Below are positions 32,925-41,445 of a DNA stretch of 64,000 nucleotides, in pieces. This DNA is from Solirubrum puertoriconensis (GTDB taxonomy: Bacteria; Bacteroidota; Bacteroidia; Cytophagales; Hymenobacteraceae), in NCBI RefSeq assembly GCF_001483135.1, contig NZ_LNAL01000008.1, positions 434,001-498,000 on the forward strand, in the 5' to 3' direction. The stretch's first letter is position 1. Each line of letters starts with the position of its first letter. Both the position numbers and the translations under genes were made by a program. The notes under the pieces are model-generated. The model searched no databases. It saw only the letters and a list, made by a program, of their open reading frames with translations, and was not told the DNA's origin.

Positions 32925-35144
32925 ATGAAAGCATCCCGACCCATACTGAGCGCCACGCTGGCGGTGCTGGCGGCCTGCGGGCCTGCCAAGCAGCTGAATC
33001 AGCCCACTGCCACGGCGCCGCTTACCGAAAAACCCGTGACCGAAAACGCAGCTCCGGCCAAATCAGTGGCCAAACTTGATTACCCGAAAGCCCGGAAAGT
33101 CGACCACAAAGACGACTACCACGGCACCTCCGTAGCCGACCCGTACCGCTGGCTCGAAGACCCCGACTCGCCCGAAACCAAGCAGTGGGTGGAGGCCGAA
33201 AACAAGGTGACCTTCGGCTACCTGGCCCAGATTCCGTACCGCGACCGGATTCGGGAGCGGCTAACGCAAATGTGGAATTACGAGCGGTACGGCGTGCCGC
33301 AGGAGGAGGGCGACTACCTCTACTACCAGAAAAACGACGGCCTGCAAAACCAGGCTGTGCTGTACGTGCAGCGCAAAGGCCAAACCGGCGAGGGCGAGGT
33401 ACTGCTCGATCCGAATAAGTTTTCGGCCGACGGCACCACGGCCCTGAGCGGCACCTACTTCTCCAACGACCACCGCTACATGGCCTACACCACCTCGGGT
33501 GGCGGCTCCGACTGGCAAACTATTCATGTGCTCGACCTGAAAACGCGCCAGCCGTTGAAGGACGAGCTGAACTGGGTGAAGGTATCGGGCGTAGCTTGGG
33601 TGAAAGACGGCTTCTACTACAGCGGCTACGATGCGCCCAAGGCCGGCGAAAACAAGCTGGCCGGTAAAAACGAGTACCACAAAGTGTACTTCCACAAAAT
33701 CGGCACGCCGCAATCGGCCGATAAATTGGTGTACGAAAACAAGCAGATGCCCCTAGGTTTCCGCATTGCCTCCGTTACCGAGGACGAGCGTTTCCTGGTG
33801 GTGTACCTCACCGACGGCAAATCGGACGGCAACAAGCTGGCCGTGCGCGACCTCACCGATGCCAAGCAGGCCGGCAAGTGGATTACCCTAGGTTCGGATT
33901 ACGAGTCGGACATTAACCTGGCCGGCAACGTAGGCGGCAAGCTGCTGCTCTACACCAACCACAAAGCCCCGCGCTACCGCGTGGTGAGCGTCGACCCGAA
34001 GCAGCCCCAAGAAGCCAGCTGGAAAAACGTGCTGCCCGAAACCGAGAACAAGCTCGAGGGCATCGACCAAGTGGGCGGCAAGCTGGTGGCTACCTACCTG
34101 AAGGATGCCTCGTCGCTGATTAAGGTGTACGACGAGCAGGGCAAGTTTCTGCACGATGTGCAGCTGCCGGCCCTAGGTACGGCCTCGGGCTTCGGCGGCC
34201 GTAAGGAGTCGAAAACGGTGTACTACGCCTTCACGTCGTTCACCTACCCAACCACCATTTACAAGTACGACCTAGGCACCAACCAGAGCACCGTGTTCCG
34301 GGCGCCGAAGGTGGATGTGAACCCGCAGGACTACGTGACCACGCAGGTATTCTACCAGAGCAAGGATGGTACGAAGGTGCCCATGTTCATCACCCACAAA
34401 AAAGGGGTGAAGCTGAACGGCCAGAACCCCACGTACCTGTACGCCTACGGCGGCTTCAACGTGTCGCTCACGCCGGGCTTCTCGGTGGCGCGCATGCTGT
34501 GGCTCGAGAACGGCGGCATTCTGGCCATCCCCAATCTGCGCGGCGGTGGCGAGTACGGCGAGGCCTGGCACAAAGCTGGCATGACGCCGAACAAGCAAAA
34601 CGTGTTCGACGACTTTATTGCCGCCGCCGAGTATTTGAAAGTGCAGGGCTACACCTCGGCCGAGAAGCTGTCCATTGCCGGCGGCTCGAACGGTGGCTTG
34701 CTCGTGGGTGCTACCATGACGCAAAAGCCCGACCTGTGCCGCGTAGCCTTCCCGGCTGTGGGCGTAATGGACATGCTGCGCTACCAGAAGTTTACCATCG
34801 GCTGGAACTGGGCCCCCGAGTACGGCACCTCCGACAACTACGAGCAGTTCCAGAACCTCTACAAGTTCTCGCCGCTGCACAACCTGAAGCCCGGCACCAG
34901 CTACCCCGCCACCATGATTACCACCGCCGACCACGACGACCGCGTGGTGCCGGCGCACTCGTTTAAGTTTGCTGCTACCTTGCAAGAGGCCAACAACGGC
35001 CCCTGGCCGCAGCTCATCCGCATCGACGTGAATGCGGGCCACGGCGCCGGCAAAAGCACCAAGCTGCAAATCGACGAGTGGGCCGATGTGTGGTCGTTTG
35101 CCTACTACAACATGGGCCTGAATCCGTATCAGAACCTGAGGTAG
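32925..35144 (+). CDS. Prolyl oligopeptidase family lipoprotein (S9A)
   Basis: The 739-residue protein has a lipobox (VLAAC near residue 18), so it is exported and anchored. The family start motif is DPYRWLEDPDSPETKQWVEAEN near 75. A beta-propeller covers ~120-440. The alpha/beta-hydrolase domain follows with YAYGGFNVSLTPGF, NLRGGGEYGEAWHKAG, the nucleophile elbow IAGGSNGGLLVGAT (Ser near 589), the catalytic Asp in TTADHDDRVVPAHSFKFAA and the His in NAGHGAGKS near 705. It cleaves short peptides on the carboxyl side of proline. An exported form is common in Bacteroidota and helps peptide scavenging. It looks unrelated to the motor cluster and has its own promoter box. Confidence 0.95.
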   Translation: MKASRPILSATLAVLAACGPAKQLNQPTATAPLTEKPVTENAAPAKSVAKLDYPKARKVDHKDDYHGTSVADPYRWLEDPDSPETKQWVEAENKVTFGYLAQIPYRDRIRERLTQMWNYERYGVPQEEGDYLYYQKNDGLQNQAVLYVQRKGQTGEGEVLLDPNKFSADGTTALSGTYFSNDHRYMAYTTSGGGSDWQTIHVLDLKTRQPLKDELNWVKVSGVAWVKDGFYYSGYDAPKAGENKLAGKNEYHKVYFHKIGTPQSADKLVYENKQMPLGFRIASVTEDERFLVVYLTDGKSDGNKLAVRDLTDAKQAGKWITLGSDYESDINLAGNVGGKLLLYTNHKAPRYRVVSVDPKQPQEASWKNVLPETENKLEGIDQVGGKLVATYLKDASSLIKVYDEQGKFLHDVQLPALGTASGFGGRKESKTVYYAFTSFTYPTTIYKYDLGTNQSTVFRAPKVDVNPQDYVTTQVFYQSKDGTKVPMFITHKKGVKLNGQNPTYLYAYGGFNVSLTPGFSVARMLWLENGGILAIPNLRGGGEYGEAWHKAGMTPNKQNVFDDFIAAAEYLKVQGYTSAEKLSIAGGSNGGLLVGATMTQKPDLCRVAFPAVGVMDMLRYQKFTIGWNWAPEYGTSDNYEQFQNLYKFSPLHNLKPGTSYPATMITTADHDDRVVPAHSFKFAATLQEANNGPWPQLIRIDVNAGHGAGKSTKLQIDEWADVWSFAYYNMGLNPYQNLR

Positions 35145-35159
35145 ACCCTAGGTGCTGAT

Positions 35160-35214
35160 CTGATTTATAAACAAGCGCGTTCGGCAATGCCGGATGCGCT
35201 TGTTTATAAATCAG
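35160..35214 (+). terminator. Long AT/GC hairpin after the prolyl oligopeptidase gene
   Basis: A 26-bp imperfect stem (35160-35185 with 35189-35214, two mismatches) and a very short loop. It lacks a T run. It is likely a transcript-stabilising or terminating hairpin. Confidence 0.6.
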
Positions 35215-35244
35215 ACCTAGTATGGCTAATAATATTTACCTGTT

Positions 35245-35673
35245 ATGCCCGTAGTTCTAAGGGTATTCGTTTCGATTATTATCAGTGTGTTTTTTGCTGC
35301 GTTGTTCAGGCAATTAATGCCTGTAAAACCTGCCATAGCTTTTGCCACGCCAAGCGGAAGCATGGGTTTCATGCGGGCATGGCTGCTGAATTTTATAATG
35401 GAGCTGGTGTACTTTCTGCTACTGTATGTGCTGGGAGGTTCTTTGTTCGCGTTGATGGTTAGTGGTAAAAAAACCGACTTACACAAACCCGCGATATTGT
35501 ATTTGGCAGGCGGATTAACGGCAGCTGTTATTTACGCAACGGTAACGTTTGGTAGCAATTCTACATTCAACCCAACTGAATTCTACGGCTCGGTTGTGGT
35601 CTACTTCCTGACCGGGGTTGTTTATGCCGTGGTTTACCACTGGCTACTACCCAAACAGGCGACACGCACGTAA
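35245..35673 (+). CDS. Small membrane protein, AT-rich, uncharacterised
   Basis: The 142-residue protein has about four hydrophobic segments (residues 4-22, 45-72, 86-102 and 114-135). The loops carry GKKTDLHKPA and FGSNSTFNPTEF. No family is recognised. The gene is visibly richer in A+T than its neighbours, uses codons such as ATA and TTA that are rare elsewhere here, and sits between a long hairpin and an unrelated lipoprotein gene. It may therefore have been acquired. The reading frame is intact from ATG to stop. Confidence 0.55.
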   Translation: MPVVLRVFVSIIISVFFAALFRQLMPVKPAIAFATPSGSMGFMRAWLLNFIMELVYFLLLYVLGGSLFALMVSGKKTDLHKPAILYLAGGLTAAVIYATVTFGSNSTFNPTEFYGSVVVYFLTGVVYAVVYHWLLPKQATRT

Positions 35674-35736
35674 GATGTTGTCTTCGCCTGTCACCCAAAC
35701 ATCCAAAGTGGCGTAGGCTACCTGCCGTAGGCTGTG

Positions 35737-35744
35737 TATCTTGC
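35737..35744 (+). promoter_or_regulatory. -7-like box TATCTTGC before the small lipoprotein gene
   Basis: Resembles the boxes at 18757 and 32890. It lies 41 bp before the ATG at 35786. Confidence 0.35.
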
Positions 35745-35785
35745 GCCGCGAAAACCGCCAAGCCTTGATTTTTTCCGCTCCGAAT

Positions 35786-36013
35786 ATGAAAAAACTGCTG
35801 ATGCTCGGCCTCGTGGCCGGCGCTATGCTGTCGGTATCAGCCTGCAGCAACCCCGATTACGAAACCAACGACATCACCGCTGCTGAACTGCCCGCGTTGC
35901 CCCCGGCTGCTACTGGCAAAGACTCGGCTACTGTAGCCGCTGAGCTAGCTAAGCAGGAAATTTCGGCGCAGAACGCTACCGAAGCCATCAAGAAGCAGCA
36001 GCCCGTGATGTAA
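35786..36013 (+). CDS. Small lipoprotein, 75 residues
   Basis: MKKLLMLGLVAGAMLSVSAC is a clear lipoprotein signal with Cys at residue 20. The mature part, about 55 residues, is Ala-, Glu- and Thr-rich, has no other Cys and is predicted to be mostly helical at its end (VAAELAKQEISAQNATEAIKK). No family is recognised. An upstream in-frame ATG at 35741 overlaps the promoter box and would bury the signal peptide, so ATG 35786 is preferred. A hairpin follows the gene. Confidence 0.65.
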   Translation: MKKLLMLGLVAGAMLSVSACSNPDYETNDITAAELPALPPAATGKDSATVAAELAKQEISAQNATEAIKKQQPVM

Positions 36014-36047
36014 GCTTCGGCCCCGGCGGCCAACGAATTTACCTAGG

Positions 36048-36079
36048 CGCCCGCTTTCCCGAAAGGAGAGCGGGCGTTT
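36048..36079 (+). terminator. Hairpin after the small lipoprotein gene
   Basis: A 12-bp stem with one G-T pair, a GAA-containing loop and only three T afterwards. The next gene's possible -7 sequence CCTTTG overlaps its tail. Confidence 0.6.
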
Positions 36080-36107
36080 CCTTTGTAGCCTTACTTAGCC
36101 CATTGCC

Positions 36108-36629
36108 ATGCCTGCCCCCATCAACCTGCGCATCCGCCGCGGTACCGAAGCCGATTTGCCCCGCGTGCACGAGCTCATTGTGGAGCTGGCCGTGTACGAG
36201 CGCGCCCCCGACGAAGTAACCAACACCCTGGCCGACATGCGCCGCGACGGGTTCGGGCTCAATCCCATTTTCGGCTTTTTTGTGGCCGAAACCGACGAGC
36301 AGGGCATCCTGGGCATTGCGCTGTTCTACACCGGCTACTCTACCTGGAAAGGCCGCATGCTGTACCTCGAAGACCTGATTGTAACCGAGCAGGCGCGCGG
36401 CACGGGCATTGGCCGCAAGCTGTTCGATGCGGTGGTGGCCGAAGCGCGCCGCACCAGCGCCAACCGCCTGCGTTGGCAGGTGCTCGAATGGAACGAACCA
36501 GCCATTGGCTTCTACAAGAAGATCGGTGCCAACCTCGACCCCGAGTGGCACAACGGCACCCTTACCGTGGAGGAGCTGCGCGCCTACCGTTGCGACCCAG
36601 CCGTGGAAGCGGCCGTAACGCTGGGTTGA
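36108..36629 (+). CDS. SSAT-like GNAT acetyltransferase (polyamine/diamine type)
   Basis: The 173-residue protein matches the spermidine/spermine N1-acetyltransferase-like GNAT group. It starts LRIRRGTEADLPRVHELIVELAVYE, has ALFYTGYSTWKGRMLYLEDLIV at the centre, the acetyl-CoA motif EQARGTGIGRKLFDAVVAEA near 95-114, and LRWQVLEWNEPAIGFYKKIGA, which is a family hallmark. It should acetylate polyamines or related diamines such as thialysine, with acetyl-CoA as donor, in the cytosol. Its last 46 bp overlap the end of the convergent CPBP gene, so both proteins share that DNA at their C-termini. Confidence 0.88.
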   Translation: MPAPINLRIRRGTEADLPRVHELIVELAVYERAPDEVTNTLADMRRDGFGLNPIFGFFVAETDEQGILGIALFYTGYSTWKGRMLYLEDLIVTEQARGTGIGRKLFDAVVAEARRTSANRLRWQVLEWNEPAIGFYKKIGANLDPEWHNGTLTVEELRAYRCDPAVEAAVTLG

Positions 36630-37408
36630 TTTGGCTCGGCGTCTTTCCAGCGTAGGGTGGAGTCGGCGTCGGTAGCAGCCAAGCGGCGGCACAGCCTTAG
36701 GTGCACTGGTATGCTTAGCGCGATAAAACCCGTAAGCACCCACGTAGCGTTGGGGTGGCCGGGGACGGCCTCGGTTTGCACCACGTTGTTGGTGAGCTGG
36801 TACACGATGTTCATGCCCCAATGCATGCCCACAGTATACCACAACGAGCGCGTAAGCACCACCGGCAACGCCAGGCTTACGCCCACTACCAGCAGGAAAA
36901 CCCATGTGGTGGGCCCATTGGCCAAGCGGTAGACGTGATTGAGCACGTAGAGCACCGAGGTGAAGACAATGAACTGCGCGCCCGTAAGCAAATGCCCGGC
37001 GTGGCGCTGCACGTAGCCACGGGTAAGCACGTCTTCAGCCATGGATGGCGCCAGCGTGCCTAGCGTGAACAACGCGGCCCCCGTCAACAAAGCCGGTAGC
37101 GGTGGCACGGCTACTATGCGCGTGATGCCCAGCGCCACGCACGCCCAAAAAGCCAAGGCAGGCAGCAGCAAGCCAGGTACAAGGCCAAGCAGCAGGTTAC
37201 GGCCAAAGCCGTGGTGCCAGCGCAGCCCGAACGCACCTAGGCCCGAGTAGCCCTGCCACTTTGCTACCATGTGGGCGCCCAGCAGCATCAGCAGCATCAG
37301 CCCCAGAAACAGGTAATCGTTGCGGAGCCAGTGCTGCGAGCCTTCGGGCAGTTGGTAGAGCGCAAAGAGCACCAAAAAGCCGATGGCAATTTTCAGAGGC
37401 GAGTTCAT
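36584..37408 (-). CDS. CPBP-family intramembrane metalloprotease
   Basis: The 274-residue membrane protein has about eight helices and the CPBP/Abi motifs. The first is SMAEDVLTRGYVQRHAG, a variant of EExxxR in which the second Glu is Asp. The second is VLYVLNHVYRL (FxxxH-type). The third is VGMHWGMNIVYQ with HxxxN/D. These residues form the metal-dependent active site inside the membrane in CAAX-type proteases. The C-terminal ~35 residues after the last helix are soluble. I prefer ATG 37408 over the ATG nine codons earlier. The substrate is unknown. Its 3' end overlaps the convergent acetyltransferase gene. Confidence 0.85.
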   Translation of the reverse strand: MNSPLKIAIGFLVLFALYQLPEGSQHWLRNDYLFLGLMLLMLLGAHMVAKWQGYSGLGAFGLRWHHGFGRNLLLGLVPGLLLPALAFWACVALGITRIVAVPPLPALLTGAALFTLGTLAPSMAEDVLTRGYVQRHAGHLLTGAQFIVFTSVLYVLNHVYRLANGPTTWVFLLVVGVSLALPVVLTRSLWYTVGMHWGMNIVYQLTNNVVQTEAVPGHPNATWVLTGFIALSIPVHLRLCRRLAATDADSTLRWKDAEPNQPSVTAASTAGSQR

Positions 37409-37469
37409 AGCTGAAGAGGGTAGGAGCGGCGACAAATATAGTTGTGACTATATGCTTTGCTGCCAGCCT

Positions 37470-38723
37470 TTACGCCTGCGCATAGGCCGCTTCGGCCACC
37501 TTGTTTGCGGGGGCAAACACCCTTCGGAACGAGTAGAGCCACAGCAGCGAACCGCCCAGGTACACCCCGCCGGCTGCCAGCGCAGCACTTAGCCAGGGCT
37601 GGTGTTGCAACGTTAGCAAGAGCAAGCCCACCGAAGCCGCCAGCCGCAACGGCTCGAGCCAGTAGCCCCAACGCTTGGCCTCGAACAAGGCGCCGCAGGC
37701 CAGCGCTGCCCACGTGCACCAGCCGGCCACTAACCAGCGCAGGGCGGGCGTCATGTCCTTTTGGGTGAACAGGAAAGCCGCCGCCACGCCCAGCAGCACC
37801 ACGTATTGGCCAAACACATACCAGTTGACGGTGGCCGGCGCGGTGGTGCAGTACTTCTGGTACGTGGCTACCTCCACCTCGGGCACTTGGTAAGGCCCAC
37901 CTAGGGCGGCCGGTCGCCAGCCGGGCCGGCCGAACACTACCCGCAGCTTGTTGCCCAGGCCCGGCGTTTGGCGCAGCTGCTCGGCCATCTGAAAGTAGTG
38001 CCCAAAGTTTACCCACACGGGGTTCCAGGAGCGCACGGGCGTGGTAATGCCGTACACAGGCGTTTCCTCTTCCTCCTGAAAAGTGCCGAACAGCCGGTCC
38101 CAGATAATGAAGGTGCCCGCGTAGTTTTTGTCGATGTACTTGGGGTTGCGGCCGTGGTGCACGCGATGGTGCGAGGGCGTGTTCAGCACCCACTCCAGCG
38201 GGCCCAGCTTGCCGATGAGCTCGGTATGAATCCAGAATTGATAAAGCGTAACCAAGGCCGAGACGTACACGAAAAAGCTCGTCTCAAACCCAATAACAGC
38301 CAGCGGCAGGTAGAACATGAACGTGAACATGCCCTGCAACGAGCTCTGCCGCAACGCTACCGAGAGATTGTAGTCCTCGCTTTGGTGGTGCACCACGTGG
38401 CCGCCCCAGAAGAAGTTAATCTCGTGCGAGTAGCGGTGGGCAAAGTAGTAGCACAAGTCGGCCAGCACGAACAGCAGCAAGCCCGTAGCCCAAGTGCGCG
38501 GAATGTCGAACAGCCGAAAGTGCTCGTAAAGCAGCTCGTACACGCCTACCACTACCACCTTCAAAAACACGCCCGATATCTGCGACGTCATGCCGCAGCT
38601 GATGTTGGTGATGGCGTCGTGAAAGCGGTATTTCTCCTGGTGCTGCAGCCGCTCTACCAATAGCTCCGCGCCGATCAGGGCGAAGTAAATGGGAATGGAC
38701 AGCACAATGGGGTTTAGGTTCAT
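37470..38723 (-). CDS. Sterol desaturase/fatty acid hydroxylase family protein (AGMO-like)
   Basis: The 417-residue protein has several membrane helices. The di-iron His clusters are HRYSHEINFFWGGHVVHHQSEDYNL and NTPSHHRVHHGRNPKYIDKN. The spacing HxxxH, HxxHH, HxxHH, the ALRQSSLQG after the second cluster, and the total length with extra C-terminal helices resemble alkylglycerol monooxygenase-like members of the superfamily. The enzyme would hydroxylate a lipid at the membrane using O2. The substrate is unproven. The ATG at 38723 starts directly before the first helix. A longer reading adds 14 residues with no hydrophobic logic. A terminator-like hairpin separates it from the upstream DUF4286 gene. 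Confidence 0.88.
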   Translation of the reverse strand: MNLNPIVLSIPIYFALIGAELLVERLQHQEKYRFHDAITNISCGMTSQISGVFLKVVVVGVYELLYEHFRLFDIPRTWATGLLLFVLADLCYYFAHRYSHEINFFWGGHVVHHQSEDYNLSVALRQSSLQGMFTFMFYLPLAVIGFETSFFVYVSALVTLYQFWIHTELIGKLGPLEWVLNTPSHHRVHHGRNPKYIDKNYAGTFIIWDRLFGTFQEEEETPVYGITTPVRSWNPVWVNFGHYFQMAEQLRQTPGLGNKLRVVFGRPGWRPAALGGPYQVPEVEVATYQKYCTTAPATVNWYVFGQYVVLLGVAAAFLFTQKDMTPALRWLVAGWCTWAALACGALFEAKRWGYWLEPLRLAASVGLLLLTLQHQPWLSAALAAGGVYLGGSLLWLYSFRRVFAPANKVAEAAYAQA

Positions 38724-38805
38724 GGCGCGGACGGGGTGGGTGGTGTAGGGGTGAGGAATGTACACAGAAAGACAACGCTATGGTACCCTGCGCCAAACGC
38801 ATACA

Positions 38806-38842
38806 AAAAGGCCGCCGCACCCAGCAGTAGCTAGGTGCGGCG
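38806..38842 (-). terminator. Terminator after the DUF4286 gene
   Basis: On the minus strand a 9-bp GC stem (38842-38834 with 38821-38813) is followed by a T run at 38810-38806. It ends the DUF4286 transcript. Confidence 0.75.
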
Positions 38843-38882
38843 CCCTTGTGTAGTAAGTGTAGGCTTGTGCCCGCAGCAGGGC

Positions 38883-39185
38883 TTAGTCGATTACCTCGAG
38901 TACGGTGCGAAACGATACGTACTGGCCCGGAAAGCGTGTTTCCAGGTCGGCGCGCAGGCCGGGGGCCGACACGCGCTGGTACTCATCGAGCTGCTCCATG
39001 TTGGTGCAGTAGTACTGCGCGGCGTACGTAAAGCCATCTTCTTCTTCGTTGAGCAAGCGCAGGAGCTGGCTTTTTACGAAGAAACCCGTGGCCATGACAT
39101 CAGGCATGTGCACATCGCGCATAAAGGTTACCCACTCTTCGGCAACCTCCGGATCGACGCTGCTGGTTACGTTGTACAGGATCAT
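38883..39185 (-). CDS. DUF4286 family protein
   Basis: The ~100-residue cytosolic protein fits DUF4286: MILYNVTSSVDPEVAEEWVTF at the start, then MRDVHMPDVMATGFF, YAAQYYCTNMEQLDEYQRVSA, LRADLETRFPGQYVSFRTVLEVI at the end. The fold is ferredoxin-like (dimeric alpha+beta barrel type), common in Bacteroidota. No reaction is known. A start two codons earlier is possible (MLMI...). ATG 39185 is the one that fits the family. Confidence 0.85.
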   Translation of the reverse strand: MILYNVTSSVDPEVAEEWVTFMRDVHMPDVMATGFFVKSQLLRLLNEEEDGFTYAAQYYCTNMEQLDEYQRVSAPGLRADLETRFPGQYVSFRTVLEVID

Positions 39186-39263
39186 AAGCAAGAAAATAAA
39201 CGAGCAGGGTGGGAGGTTCCCGAAAAGGGCAGTACCTAGGTTAGCCAGCCGCTCGGGGCAAAG

Positions 39264-39707
39264 TTACACCCGCATGTGGTCGGGCCGGAACTGCTGTATC
39301 TGCTCGCGAATGGCACTGGGTGCGAGCTTCTGCCGGGCAGCAGCATCGGCCAGGGCAGGCAACTCGGCATCGGAAGCAAAGCGCAACGACAAAATCTGCC
39401 CTAGGCTGAGCTGTTGCTCCAGCGGGCCGAAGCTTTGCTGGGTGAGTTCGAAGTAACGTTGGCGCACTTCGAGGCGGGCAATGCGGTCTTGCAACTTTAG
39501 GGCGTAGTGCTGGCGCAGCATCACCAATGTCAGCAGCAAGAGAATGGCTATAGCCGCTATACTAAACCACAGCCGCGACTCCTGCGAGTCGGAGCCAGCT
39601 ACGTCGGCGTAGCGCCGGCCGGTGTAAAACGCCATTACCAAGGCGGCGGGCAGCAGCACAAAGTGGTGCAGCCAGTAGTAGCGACGAGTAAAGCGGACTT
39701 CGGCCAT
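39264..39707 (-). CDS. DUF6526-like membrane protein
   Basis: The 147-residue protein has two hydrophobic helices, LHHFVLLPAALVMAFYTG near 13-30 and LWFSIAAIAILLLLTLVML near 46-64. They are followed by a cytosolic helical part, LKLQDRIARLEVRQRYFELT, and a tail ending REQIQQFRPDHMRV. This order matches the DUF6526 family as I know it, in which the RLE-x-R-x-RYFELT segment is conserved. There is no assigned function. It lies 36 bp upstream of nothing else on its strand except the small secreted protein gene at 39744, so these may be co-transcribed. Confidence 0.7.
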   Translation of the reverse strand: MAEVRFTRRYYWLHHFVLLPAALVMAFYTGRRYADVAGSDSQESRLWFSIAAIAILLLLTLVMLRQHYALKLQDRIARLEVRQRYFELTQQSFGPLEQQLSLGQILSLRFASDAELPALADAAARQKLAPSAIREQIQQFRPDHMRV

Positions 39708-39743
39708 GCGGTGCGGTGGAGTTAGGTTGCGGGTGGAAGAAGG

Positions 39744-40025
39744 TTACGGATTGGTACGACGCTGGGCTTTTTCTTCGTCACGAGCGGCACGCTCCCGTTC
39801 GCGCTCAAGGTTTTCCTTAGCCTTGTCGCGCTCCTTGCTGCCGGGCTTAGCCGTGGGCGAGTTGATTTGCGGCACCGCCGGCGGTGTAGCCGTGGCTACG
39901 GGTGGTGCGGTAGCGGTGGGCGTAGCGGCAGGGCGAGTATCGGAGGTTGGCGGTACCACTTGGGCCGAAGCGGCAAATGCCAGCAACAAGCCACCTAGGG
40001 TAAGAGCACCGGTGATGATTTTCAT
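39744..40025 (-). CDS. Small secreted low-complexity protein
   Basis: The 93-residue protein has a signal peptide (LTLGGLLLAFAASAQ). The mature part has two zones: a Thr/Pro/Ala-rich zone and a charged helix rich in Lys, Glu and Arg (RDKAKENLERERERAARDEEKAQRR). No family is recognised and no domain is present. Bacteroidota genomes contain many such secreted peptides with no known role. The start MKIITG begins the signal peptide. Confidence 0.55.
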   Translation of the reverse strand: MKIITGALTLGGLLLAFAASAQVVPPTSDTRPAATPTATAPPVATATPPAVPQINSPTAKPGSKERDKAKENLERERERAARDEEKAQRRTNP

Positions 40026-40091
40026 GGCAGTAGGGGAGGTAAGTATGCCATCAGTACGATTGTGGAGCCCTGGCAGTTCCGCCTAGGTCGG

Positions 40092-41369
40092 CTAGCTCAC
40101 CTCCAGGTAATCGAGGTCTTTGCCGTAGCTCTCGGGCAAGGTGCTCACGGCCCAAAACGCCACCAGCAGCGAAAGCACGCCCACCACGGCGCCGCTACCG
40201 ATGAGGTTGGGCGCCCCGTTGGGGCCAGCCAATGCCGCCGCAATACCATTGAACAATGGCACCAGCCCTACTACCGAGCCGCGCGCAAAGTTGGGAGCCG
40301 TTGTAGCTACCGTGGCGCGCAGGTTGGTACCAAACTGCTCGGCCGCTACCGTTACAAACAGCGCCCAGAAGCCCACCGAAATGCCAAGTACAAAGCAGCA
40401 AGCATAAAATACCGTAGGCGAAGCACCCCGGATACCGAACAGGTACACCGCAATCAGCACGCCACACAAAACGAGAAACAGCTGCAGCGCCCGGTTGCGG
40501 CTGCGCAGCAGCTGGCTGATGGTGCCGCTGGCAAAGTCGCCGAACACCAGCCCGAAATAGCACCAGAATACCGCCAGGCCGGCCGTTACCTCGCCCTGAA
40601 TACCTAGGGCACGGCCAAACTCGGGCGCCAGCGTAATGAGGATACCGACTACAAACCACAGCGGTACGCCAATCAGCAAGCACTTGATGTACTTGAGCAG
40701 GCGCGGACCGTTGGTGAACAGGCTGAAGAAGTCGCCGCGGGCAACCTCTTGCTGCTTGGCCTGTTCGAACATGCCCGACTCGAACACGCTTACGCGCAGC
40801 ACCAGCAAGGCCAAGCCCAAGCCGCCGCCCACAAAGTATGTATTGCGCCAGCCCAGCACCTCGCCCACCCAATAAGCCAGCATAGCGCCCGATACGCCCA
40901 CGGTAGCCACAATCATGGTGCCGTAGCCGCGCTTTTCTTTGGGCAAGGTTTCGGCTACCAGGGTAATGCCTGCGCCCAATTCGCCGGCCAAGCCAATGCC
41001 GGCAATCAGGCGCAGCCAGGCGTATTGGTCGATGGTCTGCACGAAGCCGTTGGCAATGTTGGCCAGCGAGTACAGCAAAATAGAGCCGAACAACACCGAC
41101 AGGCGGCCGCGCTTATCGCCCAGCACGCCCCACAAAATGCCCCCGAGCAGCATACCGCCCATCTGCATCGAAATGAGGTGGGTGCCTAGGTTGGTTACAT
41201 CGGCAGGGGCCGTAATGCCAAGGTCTTTTAGGCTGGGCACGCGCACGATGCTGAACAGGATCAGATCGTAGATGTCGACGAAGTAGCCGAGAGCGGCCAC
41301 CACCACGGCGGCGCTAAGTAAGCCGGTTGTTTTGGGAGCAGAAGTTGGTGGGGTAGAGATGCGAGCCAT
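40092..41369 (-). CDS. MFS transporter, metabolite:H+ symporter type
   Basis: The 425-residue protein has twelve predicted helices. The loop 2-3 signature is GGILWGVLGDKRGRLSVLFG (G-x-x-x-D-R/K-x-G-R-K/R), with the equivalent second-half site GDFASGTISQLLRSRNR. Helix 4 carries RLIAGIGLAGELGAGITLVAE, as in the sugar/aromatic-acid:H+ symporter branch, and helix 5 carries TMIVATVGVSGAMLAYW. It should move a small organic solute with protons across the inner membrane. The substrate cannot be told. It is not in an obvious operon. Confidence 0.85.
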   Translation of the reverse strand: MARISTPPTSAPKTTGLLSAAVVVAALGYFVDIYDLILFSIVRVPSLKDLGITAPADVTNLGTHLISMQMGGMLLGGILWGVLGDKRGRLSVLFGSILLYSLANIANGFVQTIDQYAWLRLIAGIGLAGELGAGITLVAETLPKEKRGYGTMIVATVGVSGAMLAYWVGEVLGWRNTYFVGGGLGLALLVLRVSVFESGMFEQAKQQEVARGDFFSLFTNGPRLLKYIKCLLIGVPLWFVVGILITLAPEFGRALGIQGEVTAGLAVFWCYFGLVFGDFASGTISQLLRSRNRALQLFLVLCGVLIAVYLFGIRGASPTVFYACCFVLGISVGFWALFVTVAAEQFGTNLRATVATTAPNFARGSVVGLVPLFNGIAAALAGPNGAPNLIGSGAVVGVLSLLVAFWAVSTLPESYGKDLDYLEVS

Positions 41370-41445
41370 ACGTAAACTGAGTGGAACTGCAGATTACGAA
41401 GAATTGGCTGGGCCGCAATGCGCTCGAGGTGCTACTCTGCCCGGG

